A stretch of DNA of 64,000 nucleotides from JBNAGF01 sp049801055 (GTDB lineage: Bacteria > Pseudomonadota > Alphaproteobacteria > Rhodobacterales > Rhodobacteraceae): assembly GCF_049801055.1 (NCBI RefSeq), contig NZ_JBNAGF010000004.1:248001-312000 (forward strand), read 5' to 3'. Below are positions 1 through 8,971 of this stretch, piece by piece. The position numbers were made by a program, and so were the translations under genes. Each line of letters opens with the position of its first letter. Position 1 is the first letter of the stretch. Below the pieces are notes generated by a model. That model had not been told where the DNA came from. It made no database searches and saw only the letters and a program-made list of their open reading frames with translations.

Positions 1-857
<857 letters not shown>

Positions 858-902
858 CCCCTTCGATTCCCTAAACCAATCTGCGCGAGGCGCTTACTGA
901 CA

Positions 903-1631
903 CTACTGCGCGCCCCGGGTCCCCTCAACCCGAGAGACGTGCCGGAGCACGGATTCGACACAATTGGCCGCAGCTTTGGCAGTCGGGCTTTCACAGATTT
1001 CCAACGACTCAAAATCAAGTTTCTGCAATGGCTCTGCCACGGCAGCACTCAAGGCAACCAGATGCAAGGGCGCACATCCCAGATTCTGTTTGGCAAAGTG
1101 TCGCGCGGTGCGCGGTGAAAATATCGGTGCAACAACCGGGTCCTGACAAGACAGTGCTGTTTTCGCCTCATCCGTCAAATCACAAAGCGCCTGATCGTAA
1201 ACGGGCAAAGACCGGGTTAGGATCCCCGATTGACCCAGATGCGCGGCCACGTCCATGCGCGTGTGCACGCCACTGAGATGACAAAGTGGCCCATCTGGAG
1301 GTGTCTTGCGAAGCGATTCAATCATCGCCTCCGCGTTCACGCCATGAAATTCGGCGTTCCATCCATGCACCCGGGCAGCTTTCGCCGTGGCCTCACCAAC
1401 ACAAAAGGCCGGCAAACCACGGCTCTCGGTCATCGTTGCGGCAGACTCAACTCCGTTGACCGACGTGAAGATCACCCCCCTGCAATCAGAAAGATCCAAC
1501 GAGGACGGCAACACCTTGATCTCCAGCAACGGCGAAACAACAAGCCGAACCAACCCCCTGACCTCGTCGGTCAGCTGAGCGAGAAATCGGTGAGAGGCCA
1601 CTTCGGGCCGGGTCAAGAGAAGGACGGGCAT
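903..1631 (-). CDS. hemD: Uroporphyrinogen-III synthase
   Basis: 242 residues, the usual length for HemD. The enzyme cyclises hydroxymethylbilane with inversion of ring D to give uroporphyrinogen III for heme, siroheme and cobalamin. Family features seen are the N-terminal LLTRP, the FTSVNGV segment (about residues 55-61) and PIFSPRTARHFA in the second domain. HemD is poorly conserved overall, so these motifs and the context carry the call. It is divergent from tsaD with a 61-bp gap and precedes the mitofilin-like gene, an order common in Rhodobacterales. The usual partner hemC is not in the window. Confidence 0.9.
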   Translation of the reverse strand: MPVLLLTRPEVASHRFLAQLTDEVRGLVRLVVSPLLEIKVLPSSLDLSDCRGVIFTSVNGVESAATMTESRGLPAFCVGEATAKAARVHGWNAEFHGVNAEAMIESLRKTPPDGPLCHLSGVHTRMDVAAHLGQSGILTRSLPVYDQALCDLTDEAKTALSCQDPVVAPIFSPRTARHFAKQNLGCAPLHLVALSAAVAEPLQKLDFESLEICESPTAKAAANCVESVLRHVSRVEGTRGAQ

Positions 1632-1692
1632 TTCCCACCCCGGGATTGTTTGGCGACACGGGGGGTGCTACCTCCCGGCGGGCAAGCATGCA

Positions 1693-2799
1693 ATGGGTGG
1701 GCGAATGGAGCAAGTGATAACGGTTCTGGGACTGGAAAGCAGCTGTGACGACACAGCTGCTGCCGTGGTCCGGGATGGAAGTGAATCACCGGAAATTCTA
1801 GCATCAGTCGTCCATGGTCAGACCGATCTTCACAGTGCATATGGGGGTGTCGTGCCAGAGATCGCGGCACGTGCCCATGCAGAAAAACTGGATGTCTGCG
1901 TTCGGGAAGCTCTGAACGAAGCGGGTCTAACACTCGGAGAAATCGACGCCATTGCCGTGACGGCCGGACCTGGTCTCATTGGTGGGGTCATGTCAGGCGT
2001 GATGTGCGCCAAAGGACTGAGTGCGGCATGTGATCTGCCCCTTATCGGCGTCAATCATCTGGCTGGTCATGCTCTCACGCCGCGCCTAACCGATGAGATC
2101 GCATTTCCCTATCTCATGCTGCTGGTTTCGGGCGGACATTGCCAATTTCTGATCGTCCATGGGCCTGAAAAGTTTACCCGGCTTGGTGGAACAATAGATG
2201 ACGCGCCGGGTGAAGCCTTTGACAAGACAGCTCGGCTGTTGGGCTTGTCGCAACCCGGTGGTCCTTCGGTAGAAGCGGAAGCTCGGAATGGGGATCCAAG
2301 TCGTTTTCGGTTTCCCCGCCCGCTTCTCGACAGACCCGACTGCAACCTGTCTTTCTCCGGCTTGAAAACAGCTCTGCTTCGGATGCGCGACCAAATCACT
2401 TCAGAGTTTGGCGGGCTGACGCGTCAGGATCGTTGCGATCTTTGTGCGGGTTTTCAACAGGCCGTGTTCGACACACTAGCTGAAAAGACAAGACGCGCAA
2501 TTCGTCTCTATATAGCAGAAAGCCCACGCGACCCTGTGTTGGCCGTGGCGGGTGGAGTGGCCGCTAACTCTGCTATTCGAGATGCGTTGCTTTCGGTTTG
2601 TGCGTCAGAAAGTGTCAAGTTCACCGCGCCGCCACTCGCACTCTGTACCGATAATGCGGCCATGATTGCCTATGCCGGGATTGAACTGTTTCGTCTTGGC
2701 CAATGCGACGGGTTGGACTTGACAGCCAGGCCGCGTTGGCCGCTGGATCGAACTAGCCCCAGCATGCTGGGTGGTGGCAAAAAAGGTGCAAAGGCATGA
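1693..2799 (+). CDS. tsaD: tRNA threonylcarbamoyladenosine transferase subunit TsaD
   Basis: 368 residues from this start. TsaD transfers the threonylcarbamoyl group from TC-AMP to A37 of ANN-decoding tRNAs, working with TsaB and TsaE. ASKHA-fold features are clear: GLESSCDDTAAAVV near the N-terminus, the metal-binding NHLAGH (His122 and His126), LVSGGH, and FSGLKTA. In-frame starts at 1705 (ATG) or 1714 (GTG) are equally possible because no strong Shine-Dalgarno sequence marks 1693. The stop overlaps gpsA by ATGA. TsaE, a partner in the same pathway, lies 12.9 kb downstream. Confidence 0.96.
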   Translation: MGGRMEQVITVLGLESSCDDTAAAVVRDGSESPEILASVVHGQTDLHSAYGGVVPEIAARAHAEKLDVCVREALNEAGLTLGEIDAIAVTAGPGLIGGVMSGVMCAKGLSAACDLPLIGVNHLAGHALTPRLTDEIAFPYLMLLVSGGHCQFLIVHGPEKFTRLGGTIDDAPGEAFDKTARLLGLSQPGGPSVEAEARNGDPSRFRFPRPLLDRPDCNLSFSGLKTALLRMRDQITSEFGGLTRQDRCDLCAGFQQAVFDTLAEKTRRAIRLYIAESPRDPVLAVAGGVAANSAIRDALLSVCASESVKFTAPPLALCTDNAAMIAYAGIELFRLGQCDGLDLTARPRWPLDRTSPSMLGGGKKGAKA

Positions 2800-3758
2800 C
2801 AGTTTCCGTTCTCGGTGCCGGCGCGTTTGGCACCGCTTTGGCGATCTCGCTGGCTCAGAGAGGGCCGGTACAGTTGTGGTGCAGGTCGGAGGACCATGCG
2901 CGCCAGATGGTATGCGACCGCGAGAACATGGCTCGGCTGCCCGGAGTGTCGTTTCCGGAGCAACTAAACCCGAAGGCCGACCTGGAAAGGGCCACCCATA
3001 GTGAAACGCTCTTAATTGCCATTCCGCTGCAAAAGCTTCGATCTGTTTTGAGTGCCAATAGGGCTCTGTTCAGCCAAAAACGACTGGTTGCTTGCTGTAA
3101 GGGAATAGAGTTGGACTCTGGCTTGGGGCCGGTGTCGATCATCGAGAGCGAAGTATCATCAGCGAAAGCGGCACTTCTGACGGGTCCTAGCTTCGCGCAT
3201 GATATAGCGCGCGGTTTGCCGACAGCGTTGACGCTTGCTTGCCAGGATGGCGATCTGGTTAAAATTCTTCAGCAGGAACTGACAACCTCGAATCTTCGCC
3301 TCTATCGGACAACAGACACGATTGGTGCTGAACTGGGTGGCGCGTTGAAGAACGTGATTGCCATCGGTTGTGGAGCGGTAATTGGTGCTGGTCTTGGGGA
3401 CAGCGCCCGCGCGGCACTGATGACTAGAGGTTACGCCGAGATGCAACGCATGGCTATGAAACTGGGCGCTCGCCCGGAAACGCTGGCGGGATTAAGCGGT
3501 TTTGGTGATCTTGCGCTGACCTGCACCTCCGATTTGTCGCGGAATTACCGTCTGGGATTGTCCATAGGTCGCGGTGAAGCCCATGATCCGTCGATCACGG
3601 TCGAGGGGGCTGCAACCGCACGCGCCGTTGCGGCACGTTCCCGGAAAATGAACCTCGAAATGCCAATCACTGACTGTATTGCCCGTTTGCTTGACCATGA
3701 CTTGACGCTCGAACAGGCCATAGCTCAACTTCTGGCGAGACCCCTGAAGGAGGAATGA
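2796..3758 (+). CDS. gpsA: Glycerol-3-phosphate dehydrogenase [NAD(P)+]
   Basis: 320 residues, normal for GpsA. It reduces dihydroxyacetone phosphate to sn-glycerol 3-phosphate for membrane phospholipid synthesis, in the cytoplasm. The nucleotide-binding GAGAFGTALA is at the extreme N-terminus. GPSFAHDIARGLPTAL, the catalytic-lysine region ELGGALKNVIAI and LSGFGDLALTCTSDLSRN are all intact. Translation is probably coupled to tsaD through the 4-bp overlap, and the YciI gene follows after one base. Confidence 0.97.
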   Translation: MTVSVLGAGAFGTALAISLAQRGPVQLWCRSEDHARQMVCDRENMARLPGVSFPEQLNPKADLERATHSETLLIAIPLQKLRSVLSANRALFSQKRLVACCKGIELDSGLGPVSIIESEVSSAKAALLTGPSFAHDIARGLPTALTLACQDGDLVKILQQELTTSNLRLYRTTDTIGAELGGALKNVIAIGCGAVIGAGLGDSARAALMTRGYAEMQRMAMKLGARPETLAGLSGFGDLALTCTSDLSRNYRLGLSIGRGEAHDPSITVEGAATARAVAARSRKMNLEMPITDCIARLLDHDLTLEQAIAQLLARPLKEE

Positions 3759-3759
3759 A

Positions 3760-4029
3760 ATGCTGATCGCACTGATTGCTCGGGATAAGCCCGGCGCCCT
3801 GCAAACCAGACTGGATAATCGGACCGCTCACCTTGGTTACATCGATGAAACCGGAGTGGTGTCTCAGGCCGGTCCGCTGCTTGATGGCGACCAGATGATC
3901 GGGTCGTTGATAATTCTTGATGTCGCGGACCTTGCCGAGGCCGAGGATTGGGCGGCTGGCGATCCCTATGCAAAGGCAGGTCTCTTTGACAGTGTCGAGC
4001 TGATCCCTTGGAAAAAAGTGATAGGCTGA
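3760..4029 (+). CDS. YciI family protein
   Basis: 89 residues. The opening MLIALIARDKPGALQTRLDNR, the central GYIDETGVVSQAGPLL and the PYAKAGLFDSVELIPWKK end match YciI-like (YCII-domain) proteins, a small ferredoxin-like fold of unknown or varied function. A good ribosome-binding site (AAGGAGGAA) lies just upstream and overlaps the gpsA end. The gene sits in the tsaD-gpsA-yciI-EVE string with overlaps or one-base spacing and is surely co-transcribed. No substrate can be inferred. Confidence 0.88.
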   Translation: MLIALIARDKPGALQTRLDNRTAHLGYIDETGVVSQAGPLLDGDQMIGSLIILDVADLAEAEDWAAGDPYAKAGLFDSVELIPWKKVIG

Positions 4030-4451
4030 TGGCCTATTGGTTGTTCAAATCCGAACCATCAACCTGGAGCTGGCAGGACCAGGTCAAGAAGGGAGAAGTC
4101 GGCGAAGAGTGGGACGGGGTTCGCAATTACCAAGCCCGCAACTTTATGCGCGAAATGAAACTGGGTGATCGGGGATTCTTCTATCACTCGCAAAAAGAAA
4201 AGGCAGTAGTGGGCATCGTTGAGGTCTGCGCCGAATCTCATCCCGACAGCACGACCGAAGACCTAAGATGGGAATGCGTCGACATCAAAGCCGTGCGCGG
4301 CTTTGAAAACCCGGTAACTCTCGATCAGATCAAGGCAGACCCGCGCCTTGCAGATATGGTATTGGTCAAGAATTCCCGACTGTCTGTTCAACCGGTTCAA
4401 CCTGACGAATGGGAAGCTATCTGTGCGCTGGGCGGGACAATCGCGGACTGA
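4029..4451 (+). CDS. EVE domain protein (modified-base reader fold)
   Basis: 140 residues from the ATG that overlaps the yciI stop (TGATG). It opens with MAYWLFKSEPSTWSW and carries WDGVRNYQARNFMREMK, the hallmark of EVE/PUA-like domains such as thymocyte nuclear protein 1. Known EVE domains bind modified cytosines or methylated adenines, which is the most one can say about this one. A longer in-frame form from 4008 exists, but the overlap start fits the family N-terminus better. It is the last gene of the tsaD operon. Confidence 0.9.
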   Translation: MAYWLFKSEPSTWSWQDQVKKGEVGEEWDGVRNYQARNFMREMKLGDRGFFYHSQKEKAVVGIVEVCAESHPDSTTEDLRWECVDIKAVRGFENPVTLDQIKADPRLADMVLVKNSRLSVQPVQPDEWEAICALGGTIAD

Positions 4452-4494
4452 TTGAGCGGCGCTGATCTGGGCAAACGGAGATCGGAGGGATTGC

Positions 4495-4893
4495 ATGGAG
4501 ATCTTATCGGTATTGGGTGCGGCACTCGCTGCTTTTGTGCTGGGCTCCGTTTGGTACATGGTACTGGCCGAGTCGTGGATGGATGCCGCCAAGATCCCGA
4601 AAGATGAAGACGGAAAACCCGAAGGCGGCATGACTGCAGGGATCTTTGCAGGTAGTTTTGTTCTGCAACTGATCGTCGCTGGGATGATGCGGCACGTATT
4701 TTCCACGTCTGGTGTCGACGGAATCGGAGCCGGTTTCATTAGCGGAGCAGGAATCGGTCTGTTTTTCATCAGCCCGTGGATCGCAATCAATAATATGTAT
4801 GCTATGCGTCCTATTCGCCTGTCTCTGATCGACGGCGGTTACGCCACCGTAGCCTGCGCCGCGATGGGTTTGGTTTTGACGTTGTTGTCCTGA
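4495..4893 (+). CDS. DUF1761 family small membrane protein
   Basis: 132 residues with four hydrophobic segments and the pattern AALAAFVLGSVWYMVLAESWM near the N-terminus, typical of DUF1761. The Shine-Dalgarno sequence GGAGGG sits just upstream of the ATG. Function is unknown; the family is a small integral inner-membrane protein. It lies 43 bp after the EVE gene and is followed by a long hairpin. Confidence 0.8.
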   Translation: MEILSVLGAALAAFVLGSVWYMVLAESWMDAAKIPKDEDGKPEGGMTAGIFAGSFVLQLIVAGMMRHVFSTSGVDGIGAGFISGAGIGLFFISPWIAINNMYAMRPIRLSLIDGGYATVACAAMGLVLTLLS

Positions 4894-4924
4894 AGGGCTT
4901 ACTCGTGATTTCCTCCCAAATTGC

Positions 4925-4955
4925 GAAGAGGCCCGGACACGTGCCGGACCTCTTC
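4925..4955. terminator. Hairpin downstream of the DUF1761 gene
   Basis: GAAGAGG pairs with CCTCTTC (7 bp), then one C/A mismatch, then CCGG/CCGG, around a 7-base loop. It lies 32 bp after the DUF1761 stop and faces the convergent DUF2853 gene. There is no T-run on either side, so it may be a Rho-dependent end or an mRNA-stabilising hairpin rather than a classic intrinsic terminator. Confidence 0.45.
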
Positions 4956-5095
4956 TCACCCCGCGTGCTCCCTACTCACCACACGCGCCTCGAAATCTCT
5001 GGTCCGACCTTCCTGGTCTGATCCAAATACTAACCGAGACACGGTAGAGGTGGCAATTTGAAAGCCCTAAGAATTTATTGCAATTTCAGCATTTT

Positions 5096-5437
5096 TCAGC
5101 CGTATACGGATTCTTTTCCGAAATGTTTGGTCAAGAGATAGTAGACAACGGCCCTGTACTTGTTGCGCTCTGATTTGCCGTAAGTATCAACGACTGAGTT
5201 GATCGCCTCCATCAGCTCGGGCCCATCAGACAAACCCAGTTTTTTGATCAGGAAGTTGTTTTTTACCGTTTCCAGCTCGCTTTCTTGGCTGGAAGCAACC
5301 GTCGACGCATCGGCATCGTAGATAGCAGGACCACAGCCAATTGTAACCTTTGTCAAAAGGTCCATATCCGGCTCGACTCCACATTTGTTTTTCAAATCGT
5401 CTGCATACTGAGCGATCAAGTCTTCGCGCTTACCCAT
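5096..5437 (-). CDS. DUF2853 family protein
   Basis: 113 residues from the second of two adjacent ATG codons (5440 or 5437). The purine-rich AGGGAG lies three to six bases upstream, which favours 5437; an in-frame ATG at 5461 lacks such a site. The start MGKREDLIAQYADDLKNKCG and the C-terminal YRAVVYYLLTKHFGKESVYG match DUF2853, small soluble helical proteins of unknown function. It stands alone, convergent with the DUF1761 gene. Confidence 0.85.
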   Translation of the reverse strand: MGKREDLIAQYADDLKNKCGVEPDMDLLTKVTIGCGPAIYDADASTVASSQESELETVKNNFLIKKLGLSDGPELMEAINSVVDTYGKSERNKYRAVVYYLLTKHFGKESVYG

Positions 5438-5591
5438 CATATTCTCCCTGGTCGAAATCAAAACACCTGGAACTGTTACAGCCCAGTTTCGAGCCTATCC
5501 AGCAAGCCTGCCAATACAAAGGGAAAATACCCGGAAACTCCCCATAAACTGTCCTTCCGTTCTATGAATGGTTGAAATTTCCAAAATCTTT

Positions 5592-5611
5592 ATTTAACAT
5601 GATAGTTAAAT
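5592..5611. promoter_or_regulatory. Inverted repeat, probable ArsR-type operator of the DUF899 gene
   Basis: ATTTAAC and GTTAAAT form a perfect 7-bp inverted repeat around ATGATA, directly upstream of the ribosome-binding site TTAGGAGG (5611-5618) of the DUF899 gene. The TTTAAC-N6-GTTAAA layout resembles operators seen in front of ArsR/SRPBCC-type operons. A bound regulator would block transcription or overlap the leader. The repeat is directly visible; the regulator family is inference. Confidence 0.55.
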
Positions 5612-5623
5612 TAGGAGGCCAAC

Positions 5624-6271
5624 ATGCATGCGTCGTTCCCGAATGAAAGTGAATCCTACAGATCAGCTCGCAACAAGCTTCTGGCAGAAGAGATCGCCTT
5701 ACGAGGGCAAGTTGAAAGGGTTGCTGCACTTCGCAGATCCTTGCCTGAAGGAGGAGAAGTCACTGGTGATTATGTGTTTGCGGCATTGGATGGGCGGCGC
5801 ATCAGCTTCGTCGATCTATTCGGTAATAGTGATACCCTGTTGATCTATTCGCTCATGTATAGCGAAAACGCCGAGGCCCCCTGCCCGATGTGCTGTGGGT
5901 TTCTCGACGGCTTGTCACCGCAAACCCGGAACCTCCCAAAAGGACTTTCGATTGCCGTCGTCGCCAATTCGAACACCGAGAATCTGCGTGACCTAAAGAC
6001 AAGTCGGAACTGGACGGGCGTAGATTTGTACTCTGCTGCCAGCACGACTTACCAGCGCGACTATCTGGCCGAGACAGAAGACGGGGCTCAACTGCCGATT
6101 ATGAACGTATTCGTTCGAAAGAATGACAGAGTTCACCATTTCTGGGGATCCGAGTTGTTTTTTGCAGACTCACCATGGCACCCTCGGCATCTCGATCAGA
6201 TGTGGCCGCTCTGGAACATACTTGACGTGACGCCCCAAGGGCGCGGGGATCATCTCCCGTCCACAAAATAG
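5624..6271 (+). CDS. DUF899 family thioredoxin-fold protein
   Basis: 215 residues. The N-terminal YRSARNKLLAEEIALRGQVERVAALRRSLP and the later DLFGNSDTLLIYSLMY and CPMCCGFLDGL are typical of DUF899, a thioredoxin-like family. The CPMCC segment occupies the place of a redox CxxC, but activity is unproven. A near-ideal ribosome-binding site sits 5 bases before the ATG, behind the 5592-5611 operator. This suggests a strongly translated, tightly repressed single gene. Homologues are often neighbours of ArsR regulators and SRPBCC proteins; neither is nearby here. Confidence 0.85.
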   Translation: MHASFPNESESYRSARNKLLAEEIALRGQVERVAALRRSLPEGGEVTGDYVFAALDGRRISFVDLFGNSDTLLIYSLMYSENAEAPCPMCCGFLDGLSPQTRNLPKGLSIAVVANSNTENLRDLKTSRNWTGVDLYSAASTTYQRDYLAETEDGAQLPIMNVFVRKNDRVHHFWGSELFFADSPWHPRHLDQMWPLWNILDVTPQGRGDHLPSTK

Positions 6272-6304
6272 AAAACGCCGCGGGAGTTTTCCCACGGCGT
6301 TTTC
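6271..6304. terminator. Bidirectional intrinsic terminator between the DUF899 gene and ahcY
   Basis: GAAAACGCCG pairs with CGGCGTTTTC (10 bp), plus a further GGGA/TCCC pairing after one mismatch, around GTTT. The arms are A-rich and T-rich at their ends, so it can stop transcription from both convergent genes. It begins in the DUF899 stop codon. Confidence 0.9.
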
Positions 6305-6322
6305 AAAGTTCTGCAAAAAGGG

Positions 6323-7717
6323 TCAGTAGCGGTAGTGCTCGGGCTTGAACGGACCGTCCGTCTTAACACCGATGTAGTCCGCTTGGTCCTGGCTGAGCTC
6401 GGTCAGCTTCACACCAATTCGATTCAGATGCAGGCGCGCGACTTTCTCGTCGAGATGCTTTGGCAGCACGTAGACTTCGTTGTCGTATTCATCACCGCGA
6501 GTCCACAGCTCGATCTGAGCCAGCGTCTGATTGGTGAACGACGCCGACATCACAAAGGACGGATGGCCAGTAGCATTACCGAGGTTCAGCAGGCGACCTT
6601 CGGACAGCAGGATCATGCGGTTGCCCGAAGGCAACTCAATCATGTCCACCTGATCCTTGATGTTAGTCCACTTGTGGTTCTTCAGGTTGGCAACCTGTAT
6701 CTCGTTGTCGAAATGCCCAATGTTGCCGACGATGGCCATATCCTTCATCTCGCGCATGTGCTCGATGCGGATTACATCCTTGTTGCCGGTCGTAGTGATG
6801 AAGATGTCTGCCGTCGGGCATTCGTCCTCCAGGGTGGTCACCTCGAATCCATCCATTGCGGCCTGAAGTGCACAGATCGGATCAACTTCGGTAACCTTCA
6901 CGCGGGCGCCGGCACCACGCAGGCTGGCTGCTGATCCTTTGCCGACATCACCGTAACCGCAAACCACGGCGACCTTTCCGGCCATCATGGTGTCGGTCGC
7001 ACGTCGGATCCCGTCGACCAGAGACTCTTTGCAGCCATATTTGTTGTCGAATTTCGACTTGGTGACACTGTCATTCACGTTGATGGCAGGGAACGGCAAG
7101 TGGCCCTTTTCCATCATCTGATAAAGACGGTGCACACCGGTTGTCGTCTCTTCGGTCACGCCTTGGATCATGTGGCGTTGCTTGACAAACCAACCGGGGG
7201 TTTCCGCAAGGCGTTTCTTGATCTGTGCAAACAAGGCGACTTCTTCTTCGCTTTGCGGGTTCTCGATCAGATCGGTTTCGCCCTCTTCAACGCGTGCACC
7301 CATCAGGATGTACAGGGTCGCATCTCCACCATCGTCGAGGATCATGTTGCAGCCGCCTTCTTCGAAGTGGAAGATCCGGTCCGCATAATCCCAATACTCT
7401 TCCAGTGTTTCGCCTTTGATGGCGAACACCGGAGTTCCGGTCGCAGCAATCGCAGCAGCTGCGTGGTCTTGGGTGGAAAAAATGTTGCAGGATGCCCAGC
7501 GCACATCGGCACCGAGAGCGACAAGTGTTTCGATCAGAACTGCAGTCTGGATCGTCATGTGCAACGAACCTGCAATCCGGGCGCCCTTTAGCGGTTTGCT
7601 GTCGCCATACTCGGCCCGCAGGGACATCAGACCCGGCATCTCGGTTTCGGCAATATCCAGTTCTTTGCGGCCATACTCGGCCAGCGCAATGTCCTTAACG
7701 ATGTAGTCCCCGGCCAT
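6323..7717 (-). CDS. ahcY: Adenosylhomocysteinase (SAH hydrolase)
   Basis: 464 residues. It splits S-adenosylhomocysteine to homocysteine and adenosine, clearing the product of SAM-dependent methylations. The NAD-binding motif VVCGYGDVGKGSAASLRGAG is intact, as are the substrate-domain segments WASCNIFSTQDHAAAAIA and LPFPAINVNDSVTKSKFDN, and the C-terminus ends FKPEHYRY. The start at 7717 (MAGDYIVKDIALAEYG) fits the family and has GGAG six bases upstream; a 32-residue extension to 7813 lacks family similarity and would run through the leader hairpin. Confidence 0.98.
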   Translation of the reverse strand: MAGDYIVKDIALAEYGRKELDIAETEMPGLMSLRAEYGDSKPLKGARIAGSLHMTIQTAVLIETLVALGADVRWASCNIFSTQDHAAAAIAATGTPVFAIKGETLEEYWDYADRIFHFEEGGCNMILDDGGDATLYILMGARVEEGETDLIENPQSEEEVALFAQIKKRLAETPGWFVKQRHMIQGVTEETTTGVHRLYQMMEKGHLPFPAINVNDSVTKSKFDNKYGCKESLVDGIRRATDTMMAGKVAVVCGYGDVGKGSAASLRGAGARVKVTEVDPICALQAAMDGFEVTTLEDECPTADIFITTTGNKDVIRIEHMREMKDMAIVGNIGHFDNEIQVANLKNHKWTNIKDQVDMIELPSGNRMILLSEGRLLNLGNATGHPSFVMSASFTNQTLAQIELWTRGDEYDNEVYVLPKHLDEKVARLHLNRIGVKLTELSQDQADYIGVKTDGPFKPEHYRY

Positions 7718-7738
7718 AGCTCGCTCCATTCCGGTAAA

Positions 7739-7788
7739 TATCTCCGCGATGCCCCTAACACTCAAAGTCGGGGCTGGCAACGGAGATA
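7739..7788 (-). promoter_or_regulatory. Two-tier stem in the ahcY leader, candidate cis-regulatory RNA
   Basis: In the transcript, UAUCUCCG pairs perfectly with CGGAGAUA (8 bp) and encloses GCCCC/GGGGC (5 bp) closing a 14-base loop. Unpaired joints UUGCCA and AUCG separate the tiers. It ends 21 bases before the ahcY start, next to the ribosome-binding site. I could not match it to the SAH or SAM/SAH riboswitch cores as I remember them. Confidence 0.5.
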
Positions 7789-7849
7789 GGATTCTTCGCC
7801 GCAAAAGCAACAAGGTCCGGATCTGTACTCGCTGGCCTAGAAGGAACGA

Positions 7850-8164
7850 TCAGCTCTCGATTTCGTCTGAGATCGGCACTGCCTTGGCCTTAAAAAAATC
7901 GGTTCCGGCAGCGACAACGCAACTGATCCCATTGGGCCGTGTCAAAAGGACGGTAAATGTGCCCGTTTTCTCGGAGGACCAGACCTCAACCACGGATTGC
8001 GAACTGGTCGTTTGCTGCAGTCCGCCCACGGTAAGGGTTTCAGAATATTTTTTCTCTAATTGCTCAACCAAACTGTCCCGCGTGGCGCAGGAAGCAGCGA
8101 AGACGGGCGGTGCCGTGGCGGCCATGCCGAAGGTCAGGGCGAGTCCCAACAATCGCTTGAACAT
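7850..8164 (-). CDS. Small secreted protein of unknown function
   Basis: 104 residues. It has a clear Sec signal peptide (MFKRLLGLALTFGMAATAPPVFA, cleavage near AFA-AS around residue 23), so it is probably periplasmic. The mature part has two cysteines (CATRDSLVEQ near the N-terminus and ISCVVAAG near the C-terminus) that could form a disulfide. The ribosome-binding site AAAGGAGC is strong. It lies 132 bp upstream of ahcY on the same strand and may share its transcript. I do not recognise the family. Confidence 0.75.
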   Translation of the reverse strand: MFKRLLGLALTFGMAATAPPVFAASCATRDSLVEQLEKKYSETLTVGGLQQTTSSQSVVEVWSSEKTGTFTVLLTRPNGISCVVAAGTDFFKAKAVPISDEIES

Positions 8165-8371
8165 GACAAGCTCCTTTCGTTACAGGTTTCGATCTGAGAG
8201 GGACGCACCGGGAGGAGTGGTACGCCCCCCTCGTCAGTATATATCGTGATCGCAAAGCCGCGTTTCAAAGGTACTCGCCATCAAAAACCCGTGGCGCTTC
8301 GTGATCGGATAATGAAAATGGTGCGCCGGAAATGTGGCAAAAGCGTGGCACGCGGAAATGGAAGTGGTATT

Positions 8372-8968
8372 ATGGCAACACAACCAAGAGCATGGCAGCG
8401 GATGTTATCCGGACGCCGGCTTGATCTGCTTGACCCTACTCCGGTGGATATCGAAATCGAGGACATCGCACATGGTCTCGCATTTGTTGCCCGATGGAAC
8501 GGTCAGACCAAGGGGGATTTTGCCTATTCTGTTGCGGAGCATTCCCTACTTGTAGAAGAGCTGTTTGGACGACTGAATCCCAAGGCGCCGGCGAAATGGC
8601 GGCTGGCCGCGTTGCTTCACGACGCGCCGGAATACGTCATTGGCGACATGATCTCTCCGGTCAAAGCTGCGGTTGGACCAGGATATGGCGAGCTTGATGT
8701 GAGGTTGACTTCGGCCATTCACATTCGGTTCGGCCTGCCCGCTGCAATTCCGGTGAGCATCAAGCGGCAGATCAAGAAAGCTGACCGGATCAGCGCCTGG
8801 ATGGAGGCCACACGCATTGCCGGTTTTTCCGAAGCAGAGGCGTCAAAGTTCTTCGGGCAGCCAGACTACAGCGTTCTTGGAGGGCTGGATATCCATCTAC
8901 GTCCCCCGATCGAAGTTCGGTCGGCGTTCACCGCAAGACATGCGACCTTGCTAACGGAAATCGGTTAG
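8372..8968 (+). CDS. HD-domain phosphohydrolase (YfbR-like)
   Basis: 198 residues from the ATG at 8372 (MATQPRAWQRMLSGRRLDLLDP). An HD metal centre is visible as SVAEHSLLV (His) and ALLHDAPEYVIGDM (HD, with EYVIGDMISPVK following), and KKADRISAWMEATRIAGF carries the late Asp. This is the YfbR / HDDC2-like 5'-nucleotidase-type arrangement; the actual substrate is not evident. A longer in-frame reading to 8246 lacks a ribosome-binding site and family similarity. It is convergent with the next gene, only 3 bp apart. Confidence 0.85.
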   Translation: MATQPRAWQRMLSGRRLDLLDPTPVDIEIEDIAHGLAFVARWNGQTKGDFAYSVAEHSLLVEELFGRLNPKAPAKWRLAALLHDAPEYVIGDMISPVKAAVGPGYGELDVRLTSAIHIRFGLPAAIPVSIKRQIKKADRISAWMEATRIAGFSEAEASKFFGQPDYSVLGGLDIHLRPPIEVRSAFTARHATLLTEIG

Positions 8969-8971
8969 CTT

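Noticed and set aside
5594..5609. CtrA site upstream of the DUF899 gene
   Set aside because: The two TTAA units are 8 bases apart, not 7, and form part of a longer symmetrical dyad better explained as a repressor operator.
6335..7706. Several long open frames antisense to ahcY
   Set aside because: No family similarity or ribosome-binding sites; ahcY covers the whole region with intact motifs.
7718..7849. Known SAH or SAM/SAH riboswitch in the ahcY leader
   Set aside because: The conserved cores as I recall them are not present; only a generic two-tier stem is supported.
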